NCBI GenBank assembly: GCA_012798135.1
Contig: JAAZNU010000221.1
Location: 54,745 to 118,744 of the forward strand
Origin: Veillonellaceae bacterium
GTDB lineage: Bacteria > Bacillota_C > Negativicutes > UBA1444
Direction of reading: 5' to 3'
DNA: 64,000 bases
Position numbers and translations under genes: made by a program. A model generated the notes under the pieces. The model saw only the letters and a list, made by a program, of their open reading frames with translations, searched no databases and was not told the DNA's origin. This document shows positions 32,516 to 42,118 of this stretch, piece after piece (position 1 is the stretch's first letter; each line of letters starts with the position of its first letter).

Positions 32516-35500
32516 ATGAACTCGGCAGTGACCGATCCCCAAGCCCTCTTTGCATCGCTGCGTACTGGAACCGAAGGGGCAATCGGCAGCATCTTCCCGA
32601 TTGTTGGTCAGAAACACCGTCTCGAACTCGCGGGATTCCGCCTTGGGGCGGACCCGAACATGCGGGACGTCCGTTCCCAGCTCCAGGCCAAGCTCGACGA
32701 GCAGACTTGGGGCGCCCCGCTCATGGCCAAACTGGTGTTGCGGGATAACCAGACGGGGAAGGTGAAGGACCAGCGGGACATCCCCGTGGCCATGATCCCC
32801 AAGATGACCGCTACCCGTGGCTTCATCGTCGACGGCAAGGAGTACTACGTCGACTACCTGTGGAAGACGAAGCCGGGGATCTACGTCGAGCAGAAGGCCC
32901 GTGGCGTCGTCGCCAGCATTCCCCATCCCTCCCGTCGGAGCGAGATCTCGTTCGACCCCGCGAAGAGGGAGTTCAAGTTCCACGTCGGTACGACGTCGGT
33001 CCCCATCCAGCCCGTCCTCACCGCGCTCGGATTCTCCCAGACCCAGATGGCCAAAGCGTGGGGGCCCGAGATTGCCAAGGCGAATGAGGTCACCGCGGCG
33101 CGTGCCCGAACAGCATTCATGAAGCTGCAGCGGGCGCTCGGACGGCCGGTCATGGACAACCCGGACCAGCTTCGGGAGATTCTCAGCGAGGTCGAGCTCG
33201 ACCCCGAGGTCACGAAGAAGACGATCGGGCAGCCGTTCCGCAAGCTGACGCCGGACGCGATGTTCCTGGCAGCCACGAAGGCCCTGCACATCGCCCGGGG
33301 AAACGCGAAGCCGGATGACCGGGACAACCTCCGGTTCAAGGAGCTCATCGGCCTGGACGACCAGGTGACGGATCGGGTGGCGAGCTACGCCAAGTACAAG
33401 GCCCGCTCGTTCAAGTCGGCTGTTGACCGGCACGACTCGATCGAGAACATCGTCCGGCCGTATACCTTCCACTACCCCATCCATACGTTTTTCAACCGCT
33501 CGGCGCTCAGCCAGCTCATCGACCAGACCAGCCCGATCGACATGCTCCGGGCGTCCACCCGCAGCTCGATCGCCGGCGAGGGGATGAGCATGCACGCCCT
33601 GGAGCACGGGGAGACCCGAACGCTGAACCCCTCTCACATGGCGTTTCTCGATCCCATCGACACGCCCGAGGGCTCTCGCACGGGCGTGAACCTCCAGTTG
33701 GCTCTCGGCGTGATGAAGGATGGGCGCCTGCCGAAGACGCTGGTCTACGACCCGCGGAAGAAGAAGTACACCTACATCACCCCGGACGAGTTCAACGACG
33801 CCATCGTGGCGTTGCCTGACCAGTACCGGAAGAAGGGCAAGTCACTGATTCCGATCGGCAAGCGGGTGAAGGCGGCCGGCCCGAACAACGACCTCCTGAA
33901 GGTCAGCCCCAGCAAGGTGGACTACGTCATCCCGAATCCCGGCCTGCTGTTGGGCCTTGGGACCGCGTTGGTCCCCTTCGCCGGCAACACCTCGCCCGGC
34001 CGGCTCGAGATGGCTGCACGGCACATGTCCCAGGCCATCCCACTGGTCTCCAGGGAAGCGCCGCTCGTCCAGGTCGCCGTGGCGGCGGACGACACGAAGC
34101 ACAGCTACGAGTCGGCACTCGCCCGTGAGCACCTCCCTGTGGCGCCCGTGTCTGGAAAGGTGACATCCGTCAGCGACGACATGATCCGGATCAAGGACAA
34201 GTCGGGGCGCCTGCACGAGGTCCCGCTGTACCGATACTACCCGCTCATGGGGAAGCGTGAGGTCCTCAACGAGAAGCCGACGGTGAAGGTTGGACAGAAG
34301 GTGACGGCTGGCCAGGTACTGGGGGACAACAACTACACCCGGAACGGCACCCTGGCCCTCGGTACGAACCTCTTCAGCGTCCGCGGCACCACACCGATCT
34401 TCTGGTTCCGTGATGGTAGGGTTGTTCGCCGCCCGATTGGGGTGGTAGACACCTCCGGTCCCGCAGAGGCCTTCTCCCTGGGGGTGAACGACGGGCGACC
34501 GGTTCGCCTACCGGTCCGGCGCTACTTGGCCCACCGGACTGATCAGCGGATGCTTCGCGTGCGGACCTGGACTGGCCGCCAGGTTGACGTCACGGTGCAC
34601 CACAGCCTGGTGACGATCGCCGGGGACGGCCGTTTGGTCGAGATCAAGGCCGAGGACGCAGCCGTTGGTACGTTCCTGCCCCGACTGGCCCAGCTGGATT
34701 TGCCACAGACAGAGGAACGACTCGTCTTCGAGTCGAGACACCACAAGCGGCTCGATGTCTTCTTGGATGAGGACCTCGGCTGGCTGATTGGGATGTACCT
34801 CGCCGAGGGCAACCCCTGGCCCAGCAGAGGGCCGGCTAAGGCGCTGAGCATTGCTGTGACGGCGCCCGAGCTCGTCGATCGCCTGCACCGTGTCGTTCGA
34901 AAGATCTGCGGCCCGGTGACGATCCGGAAGGCTTCTACGGGACGGGCGTGGCTCATCTACTGCTCCCCGCTCGCTCAGGGGCTCTCCGACTTGTTCGGGT
35001 CCGAGTCGTTCAGCAAGCATCTGCCGGATGTTGTGTGGAACAGCCCGGTCCACTTCCGCCGGGCACTTCTCGGCGGTTACTTGGATGGAGACGGGACGGC
35101 GACCAAGGATGTCGTGGCGTTCTCCCGCTCGAAGGACCTGCGCGACGGGATGTCCGACCTCTGCCTGTCGCTGGGCATCGACACCACTCTCGTGTGCTAC
35201 ACCGTCGAGGAAAAGCCGATGTACGGTGTACGGGTGGCCAACCGTCACCTGGGAAAGCTGCCCGCTCTCACCCGCAGCCGCAAGCAGCAGGGTGTCTTGA
35301 AGCTCCGTGATCGGTCGACACGGGCCGACTGGCACGACATGATTCCGCTGTTCGAGTCGGCGGTCGAGCCCTACCGAAGCCTCCTGCGGAGTCAGTATGG
35401 TGGGCGCCTGCCCAAGACCAAGGCGCATCTCTACCGACGTGGATACGTGAACCGGTCGGACCTGCTCAGGACCTTGGCCCTCTATGAGGGAGGGGTTCCG

Positions 35501-38500
35501 GAACTCGACCGGTTGCGGCAGTTGGCAGAATCTCCCGTGTGTTGGGATCGGATCCGTTCCGTCGAGGATGCGGGTTTCGACGAGTGGGTTTTTGACCTTG
35601 ATATGGGGGAGAATCCTAACTTCGCCGTGTCCAACGGCCTGGTCGTGCACAACACGGCTCTGTTGCCGATGCCGGGCCGGACGTTCGAGGACGCTCTCGT
35701 CGTCAGCGAGGGGGCCTCGAAGAAGCTGACGTCCGAGCACATGTACAAGTTCCACGCCTCGCCCGTGGAGGTGGATCTGGTTGAGCCGAAGAAGTTCCAG
35801 GCCTACTACCCGTCGGCCTACGACCGAACCCAGTTGGCCAAGATCGATAAGAGCGGCGTGGTGAAGCCGGGGACCGAGGTGAAGCCCGGAGATCCGCTCA
35901 TCCTGGCCCTCCGTGAGCAGACGCTCACGAACGAAGCCATGGCGTTGAAGAAGATGCACCGGGTGCTGGCGAAGCCGTACCTGGACGCGTCCACGACCTG
36001 GGACTCCGACTACCCGGGGAAGGTCGTCCGGGTGCACCGCACGCTCGAGGGTGTGGTGAAGGTCCATGTCGCGGTCCAGGAGCCCCTCGAGGTCGGCGAC
36101 AAGCTCTGCTACTCGGAGGACACCGAGGTGCTGACTCGTCGGGGATGGGTGCCCATCGCCCGGCTCACGCTCGACGACGAGATCGCGACGCGGGCGTCGG
36201 ATGGGTCCTTGGTGTACCAGGAACCTGACCACATCGATCGATTCCCGCACGACGGCCTGATGTACCATGTCCGGACGCAGCAGCTGGATCTCCTCGTGAC
36301 CCCTGACCATCAGATGTACGTCCGCCCGCGGGGGGAGGCTGATTTCCGGTTGATCAAGGCCCGAGACATCATGGGCAAGCGGGTCGAGTACCAGAAGGGT
36401 GCTAACTGGCGGCAGCCCGATTCGCTGAACTTCAAGCTGCCGTCCGTCACGATGACGATGGGATCCCATTCGTGGTCCACGGGTGAGCTGGATCTGCCGA
36501 TGGACCCGTGGGTCGAGTTCCTGGGCTACTTCGGCGCCGACGGATATGTCAACCGGAACAAGGGCAACTACACGGTCGTGATCGTGAAGGATCGGGTACG
36601 GTACCCCGGCCTCTACAAGCGCATCGTCGAGGTCATCGGGGAGCTCGGCTACAAGCCGATGCAGCATCCTGATCGGATCTTGTTCAACAGCAAGCAGATG
36701 TTCTGCTGGCTGGAGACGTTGGGGAAGCGTCGGGAGAAGAGGATTCCGGAGTTCGTTCGGGGGCTGAGTCCCCGGCAGATCCGTCTGTACCTCTCGGCCT
36801 ATCAGGCGTGCGACGGGCACCAGGACAGGAAGGGGGTCGGGTACATCACGGCCGACTCGTTGGAGATGGCCGGTGTCGTCCAGGAGCTGTGCCTGAAGGC
36901 CGGGTGGGCCGGCAACATCCAGAGACGCGACCCGGAGACGGAGATGTTCTCTCCGGTGACGGGAAGAGCGCCGTACGCCCGGGCTGGTAGTCCGTCGTGG
37001 GTGGTCCGGCTGGTGAAATCGAAGCTCACCCCGGTGGTGAACCACGGGCACACCAAGAAGCAGTCGGCCCAGACGGAGGAACTGGTTTCGTACACCGGCT
37101 TCGTCTACTGCTGCGAGGTACCGAATCACGTCCTGTACGTCCGCCGGAATGGGAAGCCGGTGTTCTGCGGGAACACGACTCGCCACGGCGTGAAGGGGGT
37201 CGTCGTCGACATCCGTCCCGACTCCGAGATGCCGAAGACGAAGGGCGGGCGGACGATCGAGTTGGCGATCAACCCCCACGGGGTCGCCTGTTACGACGAC
37301 AGGACGGAGATCCTCACGTCGGAGGGCTGGGTGCCCGCCCCTCAGATCTCCCTGGATCATGTCTTCGCCACTGTTCGTCCTGGAACACTCGAGTTGGAGT
37401 TCCAACCCCCCGATGAGATCCATCATCTTCGTCATCACGGGAAGATGTACCGTCTGATCAACCAGCAGTTGGATCTCATGGTCACGCCGAACCACAACCT
37501 CTTCACCGCTCCATGCAGCGACCGCATCGAGAAGCACGCTGATCTGAACAACGAGACGACCCAGAAGTCGTACCGTCTGTTGCCCGCCGAGGATACGATT
37601 GGGCATCGTCGCCGGTTCTTGAAGGCTGCTCGGTGGTCCGGAGCTGCCCCTGTGGATGTGGTCATCGCCGAGGCGTCGCGTCTTCAGGGTCAGACGGGTC
37701 CGTACTCCCTGGGATTCCGGGTGTCGTCCTTGATGTGGGCGGAGTTCCTTGGGTGGTACCTGGCCAAGGGGAGTACGTACGAGGTCACGGGGACGGGCCA
37801 GTATCGGGTCCACATCTCGCAGAGCCGGAAGACCAACCCGGAAAAGTACCGGGAGATCTGCGATCTGTTGGACCGCATGGGACTCTCCTACTCGGCCGGC
37901 AAGAACGACATCACGATCACGAACAAGGCCTTGTTCGAAACGCTGAAGCCCCTGGGACGGGCTCATGAGAAGCGGATTCCCAGGGAGATCCTGGGCTGGC
38001 CGGCCGGGCACCTTCAGGCGCTGCTGACGGCCTACATCAAGGGCGACGGTTACGTACGCAGCGACAGGGGGGATCGTGCCAGTACGACGTCGGCCGGGCT
38101 TGCCGATGATCTTCAGGAACTTGCCCTTCGTCTCGGGATGTCCGCCAACATCACCTTCCGAGGCGAGCGCGTCGTTCTTGACCGGCACGGCGTGGCCCAC
38201 GTCTGTCGCCCGCAGTACGTGCTTGTGTTCAGCCATAGGTGCGTGACGCCTCGTACGAATACCAGCCCGGCCACGAAGAGACGACAGGTTGAGGAGTGGG
38301 TCGAGTACGACGGGTGGGTGCATTGCGCGGCCGTGCCGAACGGTACGTTGGTCGTCCGGCGGAACGGCAAGATCGTCGTCTGCGGCAACTCGCGTATGGC
38401 GGCCGGCCAGATCTACGAGATGGCCTCGGCCAAGATCGCCGAGAAGCGGGGAAAGCCGATCCGCGTCCCGAACTTCCTGCCGGAGACCGACTATGGCGAG

Positions 38501-41500
38501 ACGACCCGGGAGGCCCTCAACAAGCTCGGCGTCCCCGACCAGGACGAGATCGTTGACCCGACGACCGGGAAGACGATCGGCAAGGCGCTGACCGGACCGT
38601 CCTACGTCCTGAAGCAGCGGCACCAGGTCGACCGGAAGATGGCCGCCCGTGCCGCCGGCCCCGGCTTCTCCTACGACGTCAACCGGCAGCCGAAGGGCGG
38701 CGGGGAGACGGGCGGGCAGTCGCTGGGCGGGCTGGGCAACATGGCCCTGCTGGCCCACGGCGCCCGATCGCTCCTGCGGGAATCCCACACGTTCAAGGTT
38801 GATGCAGACCAAGCGGACGAGATGTGGCGAGCGATTCAGACGGGCGCGGTCCTGCCGCCCCCGAAGCTGACGTTCGCCCACCGGAAGTTCCAGGACTACG
38901 TCCGGGCCCTCGGCGTCAACATGGAGAAGAAGGGGTCGCGGGTGAAGCTCATCCCGATGACCGACAAGGAGGTTATCGACTCGACCCGTGGTGAGCTGAA
39001 GCGGCCCGGCCTGATGTTCCGCGCCTCCGACATGGCCCCCGAGGAGGGCGGCTTGTTCGACCCGTTCGTCACCGGCGGCATCCAGGGAGAGCACGCGGCC
39101 CGCATTACGCTGGCCGAGAAGCTCCCGAACCCGTTCCTGGAACGCGGCGTGATGGCCCTGACGGGTCTCAAGCAGCAGGAGCTGCGGGACATCATCGCCG
39201 GAAAGTCCGGCATCGTCAGCGGCGTCGTTGTGGACCGGAAGACCCCCGGTGCCGTGACCGGGTCGAAGGCCATCGAGAAGATGCTCAGCAGCATCGATCC
39301 GAAGAAGGAGATGAAGGCACTGCAGGAGAAGCTGCCCAGTCTCAGTGGGGCCGAGCTCGACAAGGCATCCCGGCGCTACCGTTACCTCAAGGCCCTGCTC
39401 GACGCCGGCTTCACGAACCCGGCTGACGCCTACATGACCAAGCACCTGTACGTTCCGCCCCCGTCGATGCGGCCGGTGCAGATCCTGGCCAGCGGCGCCA
39501 TCATCCGTGACTCGATCAACGAGCTCTACAAGGGCGTCGGGATCATGAACGAGCGGCTGAAGGACGCGCCGGTTGAGGCCCCCGAGAGCCGGAAGGGGCG
39601 AACCCGCCTGGCTCTGTACGACGCCGTTGGTGCCGCCATGGGGACGTTCGCGGGCGGCAAGTCCGTCCAGGGCGCGGAGATGCACGGTGCCCTGGACGTC
39701 CTGACCGGCGTGGGTAGCCCGAAGTACTCGTGGTTCCAGTCCAAGCTTCTCAAGGGCCGCCAGGACCTCTCGGCCCGGTCGACGATCGTGCCTAACCCCG
39801 ATCTGACGATCGACGAGATCGGCATCCCGCGACCCATCGCCAACGCTGTCTACCGCCCATTCATCGTGCGGGAGCTGAACCGGCTGGGGTACGCTCCGCT
39901 CGAGGCCCAGGAGCTGATCCGGAAGAACGACCCGTTGGCCAGGACCGCCCTGGAACGGGTGATGCAGGATCGCCCCCTTCTCATGAAGCGGGATCCCGTC
40001 CTCCACAAGTACGGGGTCATGGCGTTCAGGCCGAGGATCGTCGGTGGCCGCGCCATCCACGTCCCCCCGCTCATCACCGCCTCGATGGGGGCCGACTTCG
40101 ACGGCGACGCCGTCAGCCTGTACGCCCCCGTCACGAACAAGGCTGTTGGTGACGCGAAGCGGATGTTCCCCTCGGAGAACCTGCTCAATCCCTCGACAGG
40201 GAGGCCCGTCTTCACCCCCAGCAACGAGATGAACGTCGGTCTCTACCGTCTTTCCCTGTTCGGCAAGGACACGGGGCGGGAGTACAAGACTGTGGAGGAG
40301 GCGGCGAAGGCGGTCGCCGCGGACAAGCTCGACCTGACCGACGTCGTGACGATCGCCGGGAAGAAGACGACGGTCGGCCGTCTCCTGGTCCACCGCGCCT
40401 TGCCCGAGCCGGCGCGGGACGACCGGCTGATCTCCGACCCGAACTACACCCTGACGTCGAAGCGGGTGGACGAGCTGCTGTTGAATACGGCGAAGAAGGA
40501 CCCCGGCGCCTACGCCGCGGCCGCGCAGAAGCTCATGAACCTGGGCAACGCTGCGATCTACGACAACCTCTTCTCGATCTCGATCAAGGACTTCAAGCCG
40601 GACAAGGAGACGCGCCGGAAGTACTTCGAGGCCGCGGACCGTGAGGTCGCCAGGATCCTGGCATCGAAGGACCCCGAACGGGAGCAGAAGGCTATCGCCC
40701 GATGGGCTCGTGTCGGCCAGGAGATGATGGCCGAGCACATCAAGAAGCCGGGTACTCAGGTGAACAACCTGTGGGTGATGAGTCAGGCCGGGGTGAAGCC
40801 ATCGCCGATCCAGTACCAGCAGATCACGATGGCCCCCGTCCTCATGACGGACGCCAAGGGCAACCCGATCCTGGCCCCCGTCGACCGAAGCTACTCCGAG
40901 GGGATGGACACCGCCGGCTTCTGGCTCACGTCCCTCGGTGCCCGAACGGCTCTCATCAAGAAGGGCATCGAGGTGCGGGAGCCCGGGTACCTGAACAAGC
41001 AGATGGTGGCCACGGTCGGCAACCAGGTGGTCGTGTCCGACGCCCTCCCGAAGGAGGGCATCGCGATGGACGTCGATCATCCCGACGTCGTGGACCGCTA
41101 CTTGGTCGAGCCGGTGAAGACGGCGAAGTTCAACCTGAAGCGGGGCACGCTCCTGACGCCCGAGATCGTGGACCGGCTGAAGAACGCCCGGGTGAGCAAG
41201 GTCGTCGTCGCCTCGCCGCTCACGTCCCCCCACGGGGAGGGCATCTCGGCCAAGGCGTACGGCCTGATGCCGAACGGCCAGCTGCCCGAGATCGGCGAGA
41301 ATATCGGCGTCATGGCCGGTCAATCGATCGGCGAACGGCTGGCCCAGCTGATGCTCAAGGCAACCCACTTGGGTGGGGTCTACGAGGCGGGTGCCGGATC
41401 GTCGGCCGTGAACCAGATCCGGCGCATCAAGGAGCTGCTGCGCATCCCGCGGGAGATCCCGAACCCGGCCGTCCTGTCCCCCGTGGACGGGAAGGTCAGT

Positions 41501-42118
41501 CGCATCACGCAGGACCCCGCCGGCGGGTGGAATGTCACGCTGTCCGACTCCCGAGGGAGGGAGAGTGACCACTACGTCCCCGGCACTCGGAAACTGCAGG
41601 TCGCTGTCGGCCAGGACGTGAAGAAGGGCCGACCGATCACGGACGGCGACGTCAACCTTCACGAGCTCCTGGACATCGGCGGCGTGGACCAGGTTCGGAA
41701 GCAGATCGTGAACGAGCTGGACGGCATCTTCCGCCCGCTCGGCATCCGGCGCCGGAACATCGAAGTGCTGGCGAAGGGAGTCACGAACACCGCCGTGGTC
41801 GAGGATCCCGGCGACGCCCATGACCTCGTGCGCGGCCAGTACGTCAATCTGTCGGCCATCCGGGAGCTCAATGCCACCCGGTTGAAGGGGAAGAAGCCGG
41901 TGAAGGTGACACCGGTCCTGTCCGGCATCTCCTCGGCCCCTCTCGACAACACCGAGGACTGGCTGAACAAGATGAACCACGAGCGCCTGCGCGAGTCCAT
42001 GGTCGATGCGGCCCTCGAGGGTCACGTCTCGGACATCTCGGGGTACAACCCCTACTCGGCAATGGCCTTCAACGAGCGGTTCGGAGAGGGCATCTCCAAG
42101 AAGCCGGGGGCGTACTGA
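32516..42118 (+). CDS. Single-chain fused beta-beta' RNA polymerase with three inteins
   Basis: The precursor is 3200 aa and about 2051 aa after splicing. Beta landmarks: FLDPIDTPEGSRTGVN (about 375-390), RTFEDALVVSEG, GDKL/TTRHGVKGVVVDI and INPHGVA/SRMAAGQ, the last two interrupted by inteins. The beta C-terminal GGQSLGGLGNMALLAHGA runs straight into beta' features: GLFDPFVTGG, SARSTIVPNPDL, VLHKYGVMAFRPRIVGG, the catalytic ASMGADFDGDAVSLY (Asp2527, 2529, 2531) and GVMAGQSIGERLAQ (about 2934). The N-terminal beta' zinc cysteines are absent. I see no alpha or omega gene. It is by far the largest gene, and it should transcribe phage genes, possibly with the sigma factor at 6823. The start is ATG 32516, 10 nt after TAGTAT. 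GTG 32471 is possible but would start before the promoter. Confidence 0.92.
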   Translation: MNSAVTDPQALFASLRTGTEGAIGSIFPIVGQKHRLELAGFRLGADPNMRDVRSQLQAKLDEQTWGAPLMAKLVLRDNQTGKVKDQRDIPVAMIPKMTATRGFIVDGKEYYVDYLWKTKPGIYVEQKARGVVASIPHPSRRSEISFDPAKREFKFHVGTTSVPIQPVLTALGFSQTQMAKAWGPEIAKANEVTAARARTAFMKLQRALGRPVMDNPDQLREILSEVELDPEVTKKTIGQPFRKLTPDAMFLAATKALHIARGNAKPDDRDNLRFKELIGLDDQVTDRVASYAKYKARSFKSAVDRHDSIENIVRPYTFHYPIHTFFNRSALSQLIDQTSPIDMLRASTRSSIAGEGMSMHALEHGETRTLNPSHMAFLDPIDTPEGSRTGVNLQLALGVMKDGRLPKTLVYDPRKKKYTYITPDEFNDAIVALPDQYRKKGKSLIPIGKRVKAAGPNNDLLKVSPSKVDYVIPNPGLLLGLGTALVPFAGNTSPGRLEMAARHMSQAIPLVSREAPLVQVAVAADDTKHSYESALAREHLPVAPVSGKVTSVSDDMIRIKDKSGRLHEVPLYRYYPLMGKREVLNEKPTVKVGQKVTAGQVLGDNNYTRNGTLALGTNLFSVRGTTPIFWFRDGRVVRRPIGVVDTSGPAEAFSLGVNDGRPVRLPVRRYLAHRTDQRMLRVRTWTGRQVDVTVHHSLVTIAGDGRLVEIKAEDAAVGTFLPRLAQLDLPQTEERLVFESRHHKRLDVFLDEDLGWLIGMYLAEGNPWPSRGPAKALSIAVTAPELVDRLHRVVRKICGPVTIRKASTGRAWLIYCSPLAQGLSDLFGSESFSKHLPDVVWNSPVHFRRALLGGYLDGDGTATKDVVAFSRSKDLRDGMSDLCLSLGIDTTLVCYTVEEKPMYGVRVANRHLGKLPALTRSRKQQGVLKLRDRSTRADWHDMIPLFESAVEPYRSLLRSQYGGRLPKTKAHLYRRGYVNRSDLLRTLALYEGGVPELDRLRQLAESPVCWDRIRSVEDAGFDEWVFDLDMGENPNFAVSNGLVVHNTALLPMPGRTFEDALVVSEGASKKLTSEHMYKFHASPVEVDLVEPKKFQAYYPSAYDRTQLAKIDKSGVVKPGTEVKPGDPLILALREQTLTNEAMALKKMHRVLAKPYLDASTTWDSDYPGKVVRVHRTLEGVVKVHVAVQEPLEVGDKLCYSEDTEVLTRRGWVPIARLTLDDEIATRASDGSLVYQEPDHIDRFPHDGLMYHVRTQQLDLLVTPDHQMYVRPRGEADFRLIKARDIMGKRVEYQKGANWRQPDSLNFKLPSVTMTMGSHSWSTGELDLPMDPWVEFLGYFGADGYVNRNKGNYTVVIVKDRVRYPGLYKRIVEVIGELGYKPMQHPDRILFNSKQMFCWLETLGKRREKRIPEFVRGLSPRQIRLYLSAYQACDGHQDRKGVGYITADSLEMAGVVQELCLKAGWAGNIQRRDPETEMFSPVTGRAPYARAGSPSWVVRLVKSKLTPVVNHGHTKKQSAQTEELVSYTGFVYCCEVPNHVLYVRRNGKPVFCGNTTRHGVKGVVVDIRPDSEMPKTKGGRTIELAINPHGVACYDDRTEILTSEGWVPAPQISLDHVFATVRPGTLELEFQPPDEIHHLRHHGKMYRLINQQLDLMVTPNHNLFTAPCSDRIEKHADLNNETTQKSYRLLPAEDTIGHRRRFLKAARWSGAAPVDVVIAEASRLQGQTGPYSLGFRVSSLMWAEFLGWYLAKGSTYEVTGTGQYRVHISQSRKTNPEKYREICDLLDRMGLSYSAGKNDITITNKALFETLKPLGRAHEKRIPREILGWPAGHLQALLTAYIKGDGYVRSDRGDRASTTSAGLADDLQELALRLGMSANITFRGERVVLDRHGVAHVCRPQYVLVFSHRCVTPRTNTSPATKRRQVEEWVEYDGWVHCAAVPNGTLVVRRNGKIVVCGNSRMAAGQIYEMASAKIAEKRGKPIRVPNFLPETDYGETTREALNKLGVPDQDEIVDPTTGKTIGKALTGPSYVLKQRHQVDRKMAARAAGPGFSYDVNRQPKGGGETGGQSLGGLGNMALLAHGARSLLRESHTFKVDADQADEMWRAIQTGAVLPPPKLTFAHRKFQDYVRALGVNMEKKGSRVKLIPMTDKEVIDSTRGELKRPGLMFRASDMAPEEGGLFDPFVTGGIQGEHAARITLAEKLPNPFLERGVMALTGLKQQELRDIIAGKSGIVSGVVVDRKTPGAVTGSKAIEKMLSSIDPKKEMKALQEKLPSLSGAELDKASRRYRYLKALLDAGFTNPADAYMTKHLYVPPPSMRPVQILASGAIIRDSINELYKGVGIMNERLKDAPVEAPESRKGRTRLALYDAVGAAMGTFAGGKSVQGAEMHGALDVLTGVGSPKYSWFQSKLLKGRQDLSARSTIVPNPDLTIDEIGIPRPIANAVYRPFIVRELNRLGYAPLEAQELIRKNDPLARTALERVMQDRPLLMKRDPVLHKYGVMAFRPRIVGGRAIHVPPLITASMGADFDGDAVSLYAPVTNKAVGDAKRMFPSENLLNPSTGRPVFTPSNEMNVGLYRLSLFGKDTGREYKTVEEAAKAVAADKLDLTDVVTIAGKKTTVGRLLVHRALPEPARDDRLISDPNYTLTSKRVDELLLNTAKKDPGAYAAAAQKLMNLGNAAIYDNLFSISIKDFKPDKETRRKYFEAADREVARILASKDPEREQKAIARWARVGQEMMAEHIKKPGTQVNNLWVMSQAGVKPSPIQYQQITMAPVLMTDAKGNPILAPVDRSYSEGMDTAGFWLTSLGARTALIKKGIEVREPGYLNKQMVATVGNQVVVSDALPKEGIAMDVDHPDVVDRYLVEPVKTAKFNLKRGTLLTPEIVDRLKNARVSKVVVASPLTSPHGEGISAKAYGLMPNGQLPEIGENIGVMAGQSIGERLAQLMLKATHLGGVYEAGAGSSAVNQIRRIKELLRIPREIPNPAVLSPVDGKVSRITQDPAGGWNVTLSDSRGRESDHYVPGTRKLQVAVGQDVKKGRPITDGDVNLHELLDIGGVDQVRKQIVNELDGIFRPLGIRRRNIEVLAKGVTNTAVVEDPGDAHDLVRGQYVNLSAIRELNATRLKGKKPVKVTPVLSGISSAPLDNTEDWLNKMNHERLRESMVDAALEGHVSDISGYNPYSAMAFNERFGEGISKKPGAY
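34376..35653 (+). other. Intein 1 in the RNA polymerase (426 aa, LAGLIDADG)
   Basis: It begins at Ser (SVRGTTPIFWFRDGRVV), ends at NGLVVHN, and is followed by Thr, so the joined host protein reads ALGTNLF-TALLPMPG. Two LAGLIDADG helices are present: LGWLIGMYLAEGN (Glu) and RRALLGGYLDGDG (Asp), both with their acidic residues. It inserts just before the beta FEDA motif and differs from the other three inteins here. Confidence 0.85.
36107..37174 (+). other. Intein 2 in the RNA polymerase (356 aa, LAGLIDADG)
   Basis: It begins at Cys (CYSEDTEVLTRRGWVPIARL) and ends at RNGKPVFCGN before Thr, so the joined sequence is VGDKL-TTRHGVKG, the catalytic lysine motif of beta. The LAGLIDADG-type helices are WVEFLGYFGADGYV and IRLYLSAYQACDGH. 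The penultimate residue is Gly instead of the usual His. Confidence 0.85.
37289..38389 (+). other. Intein 3 in the RNA polymerase (367 aa, degenerate endonuclease)
   Basis: It begins at Cys (CYDDRTEILTSEGWVPAPQI) and ends at RNGKIVVCGN before Ser, giving NPHGVA-SRMAAGQ in beta. The first LAGLIDADG helix reads WAEFLGWYLAKGS, with Lys where an acidic residue is expected. The second (LLTAYIKGDGYV) keeps Asp. Endonuclease activity is probably lost while splicing is retained. The flanks resemble intein 2 and the terminase intein. Confidence 0.85.

Noticed and set aside
34508..42025. A 2505-codon open frame on the minus strand opposite the RNA polymerase gene
   Set aside because: Its product is Arg/His/Leu/Val-rich with no domain, as expected for the antisense frame of a GC-rich gene with strong codon bias. 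The plus-strand frame has clear motifs along its whole length.
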